In this document: positions 1-9,803 of the stretch, piece by piece
How the letters are laid out: every line of letters starts with the position of its first letter
Position numbering within the stretch: position 1 is the first letter of the stretch
From: Bacillus sp. UNC41MFS5
Lineage (GTDB): Bacteria > Bacillota > Bacilli > Bacillales_B > DSM-18226
Assembly: GCF_000686805.1 (NCBI RefSeq)
Contig: NZ_KK366021.1
Span: 37,356 to 101,355, forward strand
Length of the DNA: 64,000 bases
Reading direction: 5' to 3'
Position numbers and translations under genes: made by a program
Notes under the pieces: generated by a model
What the model was told of the DNA's origin: nothing
Database searches by the model: none
Seen by the model: the letters and a program-made list of their open reading frames with translations, nothing else

Positions 1-250
1 CCTGTTCTCTTGGGCCGTTTTGTCCATCGGAACCATTCCAATAGACATTTTTCCTGTTCTCTTGTATGGTTTTGTCCATCGGACCCCTCCCGATGGACAT
101 TTTGCCTATTCTCTTAGGCCGTTTTGTCCATCGCACCCCTCCCGATAGACATTTACCTGTTCTCTTAGGCCGTTTTGTCCATCGGACTCCTTCCGATGGA
201 CATTTTACCTGTCCCTTGTGTGGTTTTGTCCATCGGATTCTAAAACCACC
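1..250. repeat. 52-bp hairpin minisatellite (array 1)
   Basis: Four full units and a partial fifth begin at about 1, 53, 105, 156 and 208, a period of 51-52 bp. Each unit starts CCTGTTCTCTT and carries GTCCATCGG, a 7-base loop and CCGATGGAC, so it can fold as a 9-bp hairpin; units 2 and 4 are perfect and the others have mismatches. There are no unique spacers, so it is not a CRISPR. The array may continue left of the window. No promoter or believable gene is visible. Confidence 0.85.
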
Positions 251-269
251 TGAACCAATAGGGATATCT

Positions 270-310
270 TATAATAAAAAAATCTCCTCTAGTACCTTAA
301 CTAGAGGAGA
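270..310 (-). terminator. intrinsic terminator after SBP gene
   Basis: Arms TCTCCTCTAG (283-292) and CTAGAGGAGA (301-310) form a perfect 10-bp stem, with a U-rich tract on the minus strand at 270-282. It sits about 40 bases past the stop of the gene ending at 352. Confidence 0.85.
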
Positions 311-351
311 TGCTTCCATAAAATATTAAACTACTTGCTATTATCCTGGAT

Positions 352-1677
352 TTATTTGATTTCTTTAAGACCTGTATTGATTTTTTCAACCGCCTCTTTG
401 GCCGCAACCTTTACATCTTTTCCGCCGATACCAACATCCTCAAATAATCTTCTGATGGCATCACTGACCACCGGATAAGCAGGAGTAACCGGGCGGTTCT
501 TTGAATACTTTTGGCTTTGCTGTACAAATATGTTTTTAGGATATTCGTTCAACTCTGGGAAGTCTTTTGCGACAGAGTATCGGGCAGGGATATCACCTGT
601 AATAGTGACATACTTTTTCACACCTTGATATCCAGTGACATAATTGATAAACTTCCATGCCTCCTCTGGATGTTTGGACTTGGATGTGATGCCAAGTGCC
701 CATCCGCCATTGGGGACAAACTGATACTTACCCTTTGGCAGGGGAGTTACTCCAAAATCTTCTCCCAGCTGGAACTCAGGATGATTTTTTTCCAAATCTG
801 CCAGTGTCCAAGAGCCGAGCACAGTCATCGCCAGCTTCCCTTCTTCAAAAGCACCACCAGGTATTTCGATCGAAGAAACTCGATATTTATGATACAAGTC
901 TTGGTAAAATCGCAGAGCATCTAACGCTTCTTGTGAATCTAAAAAACCGCTTGCAGTAGTTCCATCAGGACTTAAAACATTAGCCCCAAACTGCCAAAGG
1001 AGTGGTGTTTTAAAATAAGCAGGAGATTCTCCATCATTAAATCCTTGAGCTGGGTCTATTCCAATTACTCCTTTAGCAGGATTATTTACTTTCTTAGCAA
1101 TCTCTAATACCTCATCCCATGTTAAAGGGTTATTGGGATCTGTTGGTGGATCTGGGATACCAGCCGCCTCTAGTAAATGTCGATTGTAATATAATGCAAT
1201 ACTTGACTCGACAATCGGGGCGAGGTATATTTGCCCCTTATAACTTAATCCTTTTAAGGTGGAATCAGGGATATCATCTATCTTCCCCTCTCTTCTCATG
1301 AAAGGGTCGATCGATAATAACGAACCTGTATTTGCATACAGACCAAGCGTAGGACTGTCAATGGTCAAAATATCCGGAGGGTTCCCCGCGGCAAGTTCCG
1401 TTCGCAGCCTGATTTCATAATCACTATAGGGAATCGACTTCATATTCACCAAAATATTAGGGTTAGCTGCTTCAAAAGAAGCAACTAATTCTTCATATGC
1501 TTTATTTTCGGCCACGTTCCCGCCGTTTCGCCAGAACGTCAACTGGATTCGTTCGGAATCCTTTACCGTTTCCCCTTTCTCTTTTTGACCGCTGCCTGAG
1601 AATGTATCAAAAAAGGACAACGCATACACTAAAATACCCATAAGTATCACTGCAAAAATAGTGAACCATTTCTTCAT
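352..1677 (-). CDS. family 1 extracellular solute-binding protein, membrane anchored
   Basis: A 441-residue sugar-type ABC solute-binding protein. One hydrophobic segment (residues 5-23) leads into the family 1 fold (FWRNGGN near 50, then PPDILTIDSPT and the C-terminal PEEAWKFINYVTG region). No cysteine occurs near the N terminus, so there is no lipobox; the protein is probably anchored by the uncleaved segment or released. It lies 26 bases downstream of an AraC-type response regulator and its kinase, in the same direction. This suggests an extracellular sugar-sensing partner of that kinase rather than only a transport receptor (inference). Substrate unknown. Confidence 0.85.
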   Translation of the reverse strand: MKKWFTIFAVILMGILVYALSFFDTFSGSGQKEKGETVKDSERIQLTFWRNGGNVAENKAYEELVASFEAANPNILVNMKSIPYSDYEIRLRTELAAGNPPDILTIDSPTLGLYANTGSLLSIDPFMRREGKIDDIPDSTLKGLSYKGQIYLAPIVESSIALYYNRHLLEAAGIPDPPTDPNNPLTWDEVLEIAKKVNNPAKGVIGIDPAQGFNDGESPAYFKTPLLWQFGANVLSPDGTTASGFLDSQEALDALRFYQDLYHKYRVSSIEIPGGAFEEGKLAMTVLGSWTLADLEKNHPEFQLGEDFGVTPLPKGKYQFVPNGGWALGITSKSKHPEEAWKFINYVTGYQGVKKYVTITGDIPARYSVAKDFPELNEYPKNIFVQQSQKYSKNRPVTPAYPVVSDAIRRLFEDVGIGGKDVKVAAKEAVEKINTGLKEIK

Positions 1678-1703
1678 CTACATTCCCTTTCTTTCCTGAA
1701 AAC

Positions 1704-3287
1704 TTAGGAATCTATGGCATTACGGAATTCAACCGGTGTTTGTCCCACATGCTTTTTAAAAACTGTACTAAAATACCCGGAGTTAGAAAAGCCAACTAAA
1801 TTTGCTACATCAATGATTTTAAGCTGCTTGTCTCTCAAAAATTGCTGGGCTTTATCCATTCGTAATTTCACCAGATAATCACTAAAATTCTGACCAACAT
1901 AATTCTTAAAGGTTTCAGATAAATGAGCACTGTTGATATGAAATAGTTCCGATAATAAGGTCAGTGAAATCTCACTTGCATAATGCTGATCCAGATAATT
2001 CCGAACACTATCCACGATTAACTTCCCATTTGAAAAGCGGGCCAAACGCACCTTTTCAATTATTGATTGGGCTAAGTGAAGGAGGTTTTCAAGCACTTTA
2101 CTCTGTGAATTAAGCTCCCAAATACTTTGTTGGCAATTCCAAATCGTTTTTTGAATATCTTTTGTTTCGATATCATATTTTTTGGCAAGTGACCCTAAAA
2201 GAAATAACACTCGATTGGCAGCAAACGAAAACGATAATATCGATTGGTTCCCATCTCCTTGTAATAAGGAGTGAATATTTTCTCTAAACGCTTCGAAGCT
2301 GGCATTTTCAATCGCATTGGTTAACTTTCTCTCAAAATCAGGTGAAAATTCAAACGCTTCCTCTTTCGTTATCGCCGCATCAATCACCTGCGATTGGGAG
2401 CCTAGCTGACTTTGGCTCCAAGCAAGCAAACTGGAAATGTAACCTGTCTTAAAGTTTGCTAGACCCGTGACAACATTCCCAATTCCTATAACTGTTTCTA
2501 AATTCAACAACCTTTTCACATTTCGTTGTAAACTTTCAACTAAGTTAGAAGGATTATTTAAATCAATTCGTATTAAAAAATGAACCATATTAGCATAGCT
2601 TGGATCGTAAAAGGAATAAGTTCCCACATGCTCTTTGGAGATTTCCTTACATAGCATTTGGAATGGCAGCCAGAGCTCCTTTAATCGATTAGGATTTCCA
2701 TTGCCCTCTCGAATTTCCACACTGACAAATTGAACAACAGCGTGGTCATTTACAAGTTCCTCAAGTTGAAGCTGACGTAGTCTCTCGATGACTAAATTAA
2801 GCTCCAGCCATTCCTCTTTCACCAAATAAAGCAAGTATTGTTCCTGCACTTCCTGCAGTTGAGAAAGAACAAGCTGTCGCATCTGCGCCGTTTCAACCTG
2901 TTTTTGCCTCTCCGTCTCTATTTCTTTACGGATTTTTTGTAAGGCCTCCACTAGTTCATCCGGGGCAACGGGTTTTAATAGATAGTCCTTAACCCCTTCC
3001 TTCATGGAGCCACGGACCAATTCAAAATCGGAATAACCCGATAATACGATCACTTTTACGTTTGGAAATTCCTGCTGACAGTGTTTAGCCAATTCTAGAC
3101 CATCCATAATGGGCATTCTCATATCTGTAAGGACTAAATCGATATCCATTTTCCCAAGCAATTCGAGTGCTTCTTTCCCATTGGAAGCCTCGCCAGCGAT
3201 TTGAAACCCTTCCTCTTCCCAATCCACTTTCATCCGCAAGCCTTTACGAATTTGAATCTCATCATCCGCTATGATGACCTTCATCAT
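1704..3287 (-). CDS. YesN-type response regulator, AraC output domain
   Basis: A receiver domain at the N terminus (acidic pair D8-D9, phospho-acceptor D55 in LTDMRMP, conserved K in LLKPV) is followed by a long middle region and a C-terminal double helix-turn-helix AraC domain (about residues 430-527). The ATG at 3287 is preferred over an upstream in-frame start because GAGGTGAT lies 6 bases before it. It overlaps the end of the kinase gene by 26 bases, so the two are translationally coupled. The likely targets are carbohydrate transport genes in this cluster (inference). Confidence 0.93.
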   Translation of the reverse strand: MMKVIIADDEIQIRKGLRMKVDWEEEGFQIAGEASNGKEALELLGKMDIDLVLTDMRMPIMDGLELAKHCQQEFPNVKVIVLSGYSDFELVRGSMKEGVKDYLLKPVAPDELVEALQKIRKEIETERQKQVETAQMRQLVLSQLQEVQEQYLLYLVKEEWLELNLVIERLRQLQLEELVNDHAVVQFVSVEIREGNGNPNRLKELWLPFQMLCKEISKEHVGTYSFYDPSYANMVHFLIRIDLNNPSNLVESLQRNVKRLLNLETVIGIGNVVTGLANFKTGYISSLLAWSQSQLGSQSQVIDAAITKEEAFEFSPDFERKLTNAIENASFEAFRENIHSLLQGDGNQSILSFSFAANRVLFLLGSLAKKYDIETKDIQKTIWNCQQSIWELNSQSKVLENLLHLAQSIIEKVRLARFSNGKLIVDSVRNYLDQHYASEISLTLLSELFHINSAHLSETFKNYVGQNFSDYLVKLRMDKAQQFLRDKQLKIIDVANLVGFSNSGYFSTVFKKHVGQTPVEFRNAIDS

Positions 3288-5058
3288 GTATATCACCTCG
3301 GTCAAAATTAATACACAATGTAATCCTCGTGCCTACATTTTTTTCAGATTCAATCTTATACGAGAAATCTTGACCGTAGTAAAGCTTTAATCGGCCAAGC
3401 ACATTTTTTAGCCCAATACTGTTTCCTTTGCTCTCTAAGACACTAATTGCTCCATACTTTATTTCTTCATTCATTAAATCTGATATCACTTCTTCAGACA
3501 TGCCCATCCCTTTGTCTTCTAAAATGATCAATACTTGATTGTTAATTTTTTCGGTTTTTATAAAAATATCAGCCGTAGTTTTTTCTATAAAACTATATTT
3601 AACGGCATTTTCAACAAGCGGTTGGAGAATGAATTTAATAATAGGAAGATTCTTTGTCTCCGGATCCTCAATAATATCAATCGTAATTGCATCCTCATAT
3701 CTCACCTTTAAAATATCTGTATAGCTGCGGATATAGCTGATCTCTTCACCCAATCTCACCACATCATTTTGTGTATTCAAGGAGTATCTCATCATCCGGC
3801 CTAAGTAGATACTTACGTTCATGACTTCTTTATTTTTTCCTTGTACGGCTAATCCGCCAATTATTTCAAGCGTATTATTTAAAAAGTGAGGATTGATTTG
3901 CAGTAATAAAGCTTTGTATTCCGCATCTTTTCTACGAATGTTCGCTTCATATTCTGTTTCAATTAAATTCTTCAATTGATCGACGGTGTGGTCAAACACT
4001 TTTACCACGTATCCAACTTCATCGTTTGACGATTTAATCGTTGGCATATAGCGTTTGGCACCTGAAAAATCGCCGCGTTCGATAAATTTCATTGCTTTTG
4101 CTAGTTTTCCTAACGGGCTGACGATATTGGACGAAAGCACAAATGAAGCCACAATCGTTAATAAAAAAACGAGGGCACTGATTAATAGTAGATTGCGTTG
4201 CAAAATATTCACTTTTGAGAATAAGTCAGACTTGGTCACTTCACTAACTAGAATCCAATCACCTACTGCTAACTTTTGAAAAAACACAAAGTATTTTTCG
4301 CCGTGGTAATCCGTTTCTAATAAACCCTTTTCCTTCTGACTGGTTTTTATTTTGGTTAAACTATTTTTCAATACCGATTTAGGAGTATCAATCTTCCCCT
4401 CTAACACATTTGCTCCCTGTTGATCTAATAAATATGCATGTCCATTTTTACCAATCGAGATTTTCCCTAAGGCTGTTTCTAGCAATGTTGAAGGGAAATT
4501 AACCTTTATAAATCCGTAGGAAACTACCGTATTCAAATCAACCAGGGGCAACATATAACTATTACTAGTTCCTTGTGCCGGCATATATGGATCAATATGT
4601 GATTTAACAAATCGCTGTTCATTAATAGTAAAGTCTTGAAACCAATCTAGGTTGCGTAAGTTGGGATTATTCCCCCATGCTCCTTCACCGTTATTCAAAA
4701 CGACGGAGATAGACATCCCATTTGAATTGTTCACCATCATCGAAGAAAGCAGCATTTTCAGTTGATTCTTCTGCAACAAGCTCTGTTCTCGTGGTATCTC
4801 TTCATCTTTTTTTTCAAACCTTAACCACTGCTGTGTGGTTTGATTGACCAGGACCTGTTTACCTAAATCCTCCGCCTGGGTTGTAATCGAGTCAGTATAC
4901 AGCGAGTATTGATCCATCGCTTCTATGGTTAGATCCTGTGTCTGGTCTTCAATAATAGATGTAAACCATCGTGGGATAATAATCGATAAAATGATTAAGG
5001 GAATCGTTAACAAACACGTAAATATAATGAATAAGCGATTCCGTAAGGAAAAAAACAT
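3262..5058 (-). CDS. YesM-type sensor histidine kinase (HK1)
   Basis: 598 residues. TM1 is at about 7-29, an extracellular Cache-like sensor at about 35-285, TM2 at 290-312, then HAMP and the His_kinase motif QINPHFLNNTL with phospho-acceptor H391, and an HATPase_c domain. This is the architecture of the YesM/LytS-like sugar-sensing kinases. GGGGGAT precedes the ATG. It is first in an operon with the regulator and the anchored solute-binding protein, an SBP-HK-RR three-component arrangement. Confidence 0.93.
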   Translation of the reverse strand: MFFSLRNRLFIIFTCLLTIPLIILSIIIPRWFTSIIEDQTQDLTIEAMDQYSLYTDSITTQAEDLGKQVLVNQTTQQWLRFEKKDEEIPREQSLLQKNQLKMLLSSMMVNNSNGMSISVVLNNGEGAWGNNPNLRNLDWFQDFTINEQRFVKSHIDPYMPAQGTSNSYMLPLVDLNTVVSYGFIKVNFPSTLLETALGKISIGKNGHAYLLDQQGANVLEGKIDTPKSVLKNSLTKIKTSQKEKGLLETDYHGEKYFVFFQKLAVGDWILVSEVTKSDLFSKVNILQRNLLLISALVFLLTIVASFVLSSNIVSPLGKLAKAMKFIERGDFSGAKRYMPTIKSSNDEVGYVVKVFDHTVDQLKNLIETEYEANIRRKDAEYKALLLQINPHFLNNTLEIIGGLAVQGKNKEVMNVSIYLGRMMRYSLNTQNDVVRLGEEISYIRSYTDILKVRYEDAITIDIIEDPETKNLPIIKFILQPLVENAVKYSFIEKTTADIFIKTEKINNQVLIILEDKGMGMSEEVISDLMNEEIKYGAISVLESKGNSIGLKNVLGRLKLYYGQDFSYKIESEKNVGTRITLCINFDRGDIHDEGHHSG

Positions 5059-5177
5059 AATATCCCCCCAAACAAAAAAGAAAACCCTTACAATCTATTT
5101 CTCAATTAATGAGATTTGGCTATTATTATTTATTCAATTTAACATATCCCCCATCAACTTACCACGGGTGATTTCAT

Positions 5178-5214
5178 TCCAAAAAAAAAGCAGAAACCGG
5201 ATTTCGGATCTGCT
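5178..5214 (-). terminator. terminator between the two two-component systems
   Basis: AGCAGA (5189-5194) pairs with TCTGCT (5209-5214), with inner TCCG/CGGA-type pairing, and on the minus strand is followed by a run of nine or more T. The stem begins at the stop codon of the second regulator gene, so HK2-RR2 and HK1-RR1-SBP are likely separate transcripts. Confidence 0.75.
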
Positions 5215-6803
5215 TATTTCTGTTTTATAGAGGATTCACGGTATTCATTTGGGGTAATCCCCTCAACCTTTTTAAATACTTTCCGAAAATATTTGTCGTC
5301 TTGATAGCCGATCATATTGGCAATTTCATAGATTTTTAGCTGGCTGTTTTTTAATAATGATTTTGCTTTTTTCATCCGAAACCTAACAACATAATCGGAT
5401 ATATTGACATTAAATTCTTGTTTGAATTTTCTCGAGATATATTCTCTGCTCATATAAAAATGGTCTGATATCTCCTGCAGTTTTACATCCCGGTCAAAGT
5501 TTGCTTGCAGGTACTTTTCGATTTCATATATGATGTTACTATTTTTCTGTTCCGTGCCTCTTTTTACTTTCTTCAAGAAGATAGCAATTTCACGTTTTTT
5601 CCTCTGTTTGTATTCTTCTAACTGAAAGGTACCGTTTTGATCGAAGAATAAATCAATTTGTTTATGGATATCCTCTCCTGTTTTAATAGGTAGATGATAT
5701 TGCTTAAACCATCTATTGCTGATCACCAGATATTCATTTTCAAAATGGAGCAGCTGTTTTAATGATAAATAATCGTTTTCAGTAAAATCCGTTGCTATTT
5801 GTTTGATCACTTCTTCAAAAGCCCCAATTTCACCGGCTTGTACGGCCAGTTCGATATTAGCCGAGTAGTCCATAAGATTCTTTAAGGCAGGGCTTGGCAA
5901 GGTCTCCTGCACAAAGACTCGATTCTCTCTATTGTCCAAAATATTACTAGTAAACAACAACTGCTTGGCATAAAGATAGGAATCCAATAAATAGGAACTC
6001 TTTGTTACTAGCTTTCCTAAAACAATAGGACAAGAAATATCCATTAAGCTTTGTATCGTCTTATATATTTGTTTTAAAAGGTCTACTATTTGCTCAAACT
6101 TGTCCCAAAAAATAATAACAACTTCGCCCTTATTGGATAAGTAACGAAAACCCACACCACATTCATTTTCCCTCATGACTTCATTAATGATGTTCAAGAT
6201 CGTGAAATAGGCTAAATCACGATCTCCTTGAAAAGCCTCAATGGTCTTTCCGTTCATCTGGACAAGTGCTGTTTGATAATTGCAAGACTGAGGTATCCCA
6301 AAATCCTTATACAAATCTTCCTTCATATGATCATTATTTAGGAGTTTGGTAAGCTTTCGGTCCCGATAAACAGGTTTCATTTCATTGATTAATTGAGAGC
6401 TGCTTACGATTTTCGCCCTGTTTAATGCTTCTTTTCTCCATTCATCCACGGCTGTTTCCAACGTCTGATTTAAGATTTCGGGGTCAATCGGCTTTAAGAG
6501 ATAGTCAGAACTGCCGAAATGAATGGCTTTACGCATGTAGTGGTAATCATCATAACCCGTCACAACGATTGTTTTGGTGGTGGGCTGATTTACTTTTATC
6601 CATTCTAAAAGTAAAACACCGTCCATTTTTGGCATTTTCATATCTGAAAATATGATCTCTGGCTTATACTTTTGAATGAGTTGAATCGCTTCTTCGCCAT
6701 TTCCCGCTTCATATATTTCGTCAATTCCGTTTTGTTCCCAAGCACCTAATATCTTGATTCCTTCACGAACGTGCTTTTCATCATCGACTATTAATGCTCT
6801 CAT
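5214..6803 (-). CDS. YesN-type response regulator, AraC output domain (RR2)
   Basis: 529 residues: N-terminal receiver (DDE near 7-9, phospho-acceptor D54 in FSDMKMP, LLKPID lysine), a long linker, and an AraC double helix-turn-helix at about 420-525 ending in the family signature DKYFRKVFKKVEGITPNEYR. The ATG overlaps the TGA of the kinase gene by 4 bases with GGTGGAG upstream, so translation is coupled. It is a paralogue of the regulator at 1704-3287. It probably controls the divergent ABC operon starting at 8835 (inference from position). Confidence 0.93.
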   Translation of the reverse strand: MRALIVDDEKHVREGIKILGAWEQNGIDEIYEAGNGEEAIQLIQKYKPEIIFSDMKMPKMDGVLLLEWIKVNQPTTKTIVVTGYDDYHYMRKAIHFGSSDYLLKPIDPEILNQTLETAVDEWRKEALNRAKIVSSSQLINEMKPVYRDRKLTKLLNNDHMKEDLYKDFGIPQSCNYQTALVQMNGKTIEAFQGDRDLAYFTILNIINEVMRENECGVGFRYLSNKGEVVIIFWDKFEQIVDLLKQIYKTIQSLMDISCPIVLGKLVTKSSYLLDSYLYAKQLLFTSNILDNRENRVFVQETLPSPALKNLMDYSANIELAVQAGEIGAFEEVIKQIATDFTENDYLSLKQLLHFENEYLVISNRWFKQYHLPIKTGEDIHKQIDLFFDQNGTFQLEEYKQRKKREIAIFLKKVKRGTEQKNSNIIYEIEKYLQANFDRDVKLQEISDHFYMSREYISRKFKQEFNVNISDYVVRFRMKKAKSLLKNSQLKIYEIANMIGYQDDKYFRKVFKKVEGITPNEYRESSIKQK

Positions 6804-8623
6804 GTGTGCTCCACCTCTTTTTGGATTTCCATAGGAAACTGAATGGTCACCATAAAACCATTTTCTTCATTACTGTCAATCCACATTTGCGCTTGATTTG
6901 CGTAATAAATCTGCAAACGGTCATAAATATTTTTTAAACCAATGGTTTCTCTTTGTTTTTCTTCTTTAGATCCCTCATTACATAATTCTTGCCTGATACG
7001 ATTTAGCTGTTCTTCATTTACGCCTACTCCATTATCTTTCACACAGATGTAAACCATTCCGTTATCAATTAGCTTCCCCTCAATTTGAATGGTTGCTTTT
7101 TCTAAACGCTGATCAAAACCATGCTTAAAACAATTTTCCACAATTGGCTGTAGTATCATTTTCGGAATACTTATTTCTTGTACTTCTTTTGAGACATTTA
7201 CTTCGAATTCAAACTGCTCGTCAAACCGTTGTTTTTGTAATAATAAATAGGATTTAACATGCATTTCTTCTGAAATAAATGGAACAATGTCTTCCTTCAC
7301 ATTCATACTGTATCGCATGATTTTCGATAAGGAAGTGAGTAAGGAATACACCGGAACCGCCTTAGATTTTAGTGCCAGCGTCCCAATCGATTGAAGAGCG
7401 TTATATAAAAAATGCGGGTTAATTTGCGACCGCAATACTCGCAGTTGGGATTCTTTATTTTCAATATCCAATTTATATTCTCGCTCAATTAAATCATTGA
7501 TTTTTGAAATCATTAATTTGAAATGCCTTCCCAACATGCCAATTTCATCGTTTCCTAACGAATCAAAATCTGCCTCAAATTCGCCTTTTTCTACTTTTTT
7601 CATGTTATCAATTAATACCTTTATCGGAGCAGTTATCTTAAATGAAACAAACATGGTGGCTATTAACACGATAACGAGCGTAACTATTCCAATCAAAATA
7701 TTAATCAGAGCTGTTTCTCTAGCACTTTGATAAAGTACATTGTAAGGAATTCGTTTAACAATATACCAATTCTTGTAGGGAGCGGAAAACTTATCATGGA
7801 CAATCACACCGGAGAATTGTTTATCCTTCCATTCCATACTTTTAGTTGTGGAAGATACTTTCTTCACCTGCTCAAACCACTTTTCTTTATTTTCCTTACC
7901 GATCATAGATTCATTTGAGGAGTATATAATGACTCCTTTATCATCCATAATAAACAAATCTTCCATATCCTTTGTAAATAAGCGGCCGGCAATCGCACTT
8001 ATTTTTGAAAGATTAATATCAATGGATAAAAAACCTAATAGCTTGTCTGATGGTACGTCACGAAGGATGTTATGAAAGCTTAGGACATTTTTCTTTTCCG
8101 AGTTCGGGATAACCGATATATTGTTATAACTATACATTTCATGGGGCGGTTCTATAACGGAAAAAAGGCTGTTATATCGATTTAATCGTGCATAATAAGG
8201 ATGCGAAAAGATACTCTCATACTTTGCTCTGCCGCTAATTCTAGAATGATAATTGGTATAGGAATTCTTTCCTTTATCAATGTAAATGTGCATTTGTTCA
8301 ATCTCAGGCCGTGTATTAAATAAATAAGCAAGAGCTCGTCGAACTTCTTCCTGATTAGTGTTTAAATTCTGTGATAGCCCATCCCTCATCACATTCATAA
8401 AAGGGGTATACCGGTAAAGTACCGAAGACATCTGAGCAACATCTTCCAAATAAACCGTAAGTTCTTCTTCCCCTTTTACAATCAGGTCATGGTTGGTCGA
8501 AACAAAGCGATTATTGAGTGTCTTCGTGGTTTGATAATAAGTAATCGCGATCGAACTGCCAAAAGGCAGAACCGTTACTAGCAATAAAAATATTATAAGC
8601 TTTTTACGAATTCCCCACTGCAT
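6800..8623 (-). CDS. YesM-type sensor histidine kinase (HK2)
   Basis: 607 residues: TM1 about 8-30, extracellular Cache-like sensor to about 300, TM2 304-327, HAMP, then SQINPHFLYNAL with phospho-acceptor H404 and a C-terminal ATPase domain (VKDNGVGV, TIGLKNIYDRL). It is first in an operon with its response regulator. The start is tentative: no strong ribosome binding site precedes the ATG at 8623, but the next hydrophobic segment fixes the N terminus to this area. It is divergent from the ABC importer operon, typical of a sensor for the imported sugar. Confidence 0.92.
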   Translation of the reverse strand: MQWGIRKKLIIFLLLVTVLPFGSSIAITYYQTTKTLNNRFVSTNHDLIVKGEEELTVYLEDVAQMSSVLYRYTPFMNVMRDGLSQNLNTNQEEVRRALAYLFNTRPEIEQMHIYIDKGKNSYTNYHSRISGRAKYESIFSHPYYARLNRYNSLFSVIEPPHEMYSYNNISVIPNSEKKNVLSFHNILRDVPSDKLLGFLSIDINLSKISAIAGRLFTKDMEDLFIMDDKGVIIYSSNESMIGKENKEKWFEQVKKVSSTTKSMEWKDKQFSGVIVHDKFSAPYKNWYIVKRIPYNVLYQSARETALINILIGIVTLVIVLIATMFVSFKITAPIKVLIDNMKKVEKGEFEADFDSLGNDEIGMLGRHFKLMISKINDLIEREYKLDIENKESQLRVLRSQINPHFLYNALQSIGTLALKSKAVPVYSLLTSLSKIMRYSMNVKEDIVPFISEEMHVKSYLLLQKQRFDEQFEFEVNVSKEVQEISIPKMILQPIVENCFKHGFDQRLEKATIQIEGKLIDNGMVYICVKDNGVGVNEEQLNRIRQELCNEGSKEEKQRETIGLKNIYDRLQIYYANQAQMWIDSNEENGFMVTIQFPMEIQKEVEHT

Positions 8624-8721
8624 ATCATTCGGTTAGTTAAATGGTAAAACAAGAACTAACCTTCCTCCAATTAGTAAAATTTCCTCCATTGTAACAACAT
8701 TCTTTAACCATTGATAGGGCA

Positions 8722-8780
8722 TACATTGACTTGTCGATAGTTTTGACTGTTCAATATTTTCCACCCTACTGGTCAATGTA
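8722..8780. promoter_or_regulatory. inverted repeat in divergent control region
   Basis: TACATTGAC at 8722-8730 is repeated as its exact inverse GTCAATGTA at 8772-8780, 50 bp apart centre to centre. TTGACT also recurs 17 bp downstream of the first arm (8726 and 8743). The region separates HK2 from the ABC operon, so these are plausible binding sites for the AraC-type regulators. No confident -35/-10 pair was identified. Confidence 0.45.
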
Positions 8781-8834
8781 AGCCGTTTCATAATTTTCAT
8801 TATTCTCTAAAATGAAGTTATGGAGGTGCAGGTA

Positions 8835-9803
8835 ATGAATAGCCATAGTAAGTTGGAAAAAGTAGAAACCTCAGCATTAGAACTTCAAAAAAACACCAAA
8901 GTTTCAAAGTCAGTTTCCTTAAATAATAATAAGAAACTGAAAGACGCAGGATTATTTGCTCTATTTGTCGGTCCCGTTTTCTTAGCTTTCACGCTCATTG
9001 TTCTGATCCCTTTCTTTACAGGTATTTATTATGCCTTTACAGACTGGAATGGGATAACAGGGGCTGTCAAATGGGTGGGATTGGACAACTTTAAGTACAT
9101 CTTCACCGAGGATAAGCAATTCCAGGATTCATTCAAACTTACTACGAAATATACGATAATTGCCATTATCCTAACAAATGCGATTGGGTTTGGATTAGCA
9201 TTACTTGTTACCCAAATGCTGAAGACGAGAAATATTTTACGAACAGTTTTCTTTATGCCTAATTTGATTGGCGGTCTTTTATTGGGATTTATTTGGCAGT
9301 TTATTTTTGTCAAAGGCTTTGCATCGATTGGAGAGTTAACCAAGATTCCTCTTTTCGAATTAGCCTGGTTAGGCGATGCCAATACCGCTTTCTGGGGAAT
9401 TGTCATTGTCAGCGTATGGCAAGGTGCAGGCTACATTATGATTATCTATATCGCTGCCCTGCAAAACGTTCCTCAAGAATTAATTGAAGCAGCCAAAATT
9501 GACGGTGCAAATCGATGGCAGATTCTTCGTCACATCACTATGCCACTTGTAGCACCTGCGGTTACCATCTGTTTATTTTTAACAACAGCATCATCCTTTA
9601 AGGTCTTTGATGCGAACCTTTCATTGACAAATGGAGGTCCGTTCAAGTCAACCGAAATGTTAGCGCTCAACATTTATACTGAAGCATTTGTTAATAACCG
9701 CTACGGAATTGGTGAAGCAAAAGCATTAATATTCTTCCTAGTCGTTGCAGCTATTTCTGTCATTCAAGTGACGTATTCGAAGAAGAAGGAGGTTGAATCA
9801 TAA
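8835..9803 (+). CDS. carbohydrate ABC transporter permease (MalF/UgpA type)
   Basis: 322 residues with about six membrane segments and the permease EAA loop (EAAKIDGANRWQILRHITMP), the docking site for the ATPase. The ATG at 8835 is preferred over 8820 because GGAGGTG (8822-8828) is correctly spaced only for the former. Its TAA overlaps the next gene's ATG by one base. First gene of a permease-permease-receptor operon without an ATPase; a shared MsmX-like ATPase encoded elsewhere is expected (known for such Bacillus importers, inferred here). Confidence 0.95.
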   Translation: MNSHSKLEKVETSALELQKNTKVSKSVSLNNNKKLKDAGLFALFVGPVFLAFTLIVLIPFFTGIYYAFTDWNGITGAVKWVGLDNFKYIFTEDKQFQDSFKLTTKYTIIAIILTNAIGFGLALLVTQMLKTRNILRTVFFMPNLIGGLLLGFIWQFIFVKGFASIGELTKIPLFELAWLGDANTAFWGIVIVSVWQGAGYIMIIYIAALQNVPQELIEAAKIDGANRWQILRHITMPLVAPAVTICLFLTTASSFKVFDANLSLTNGGPFKSTEMLALNIYTEAFVNNRYGIGEAKALIFFLVVAAISVIQVTYSKKKEVES

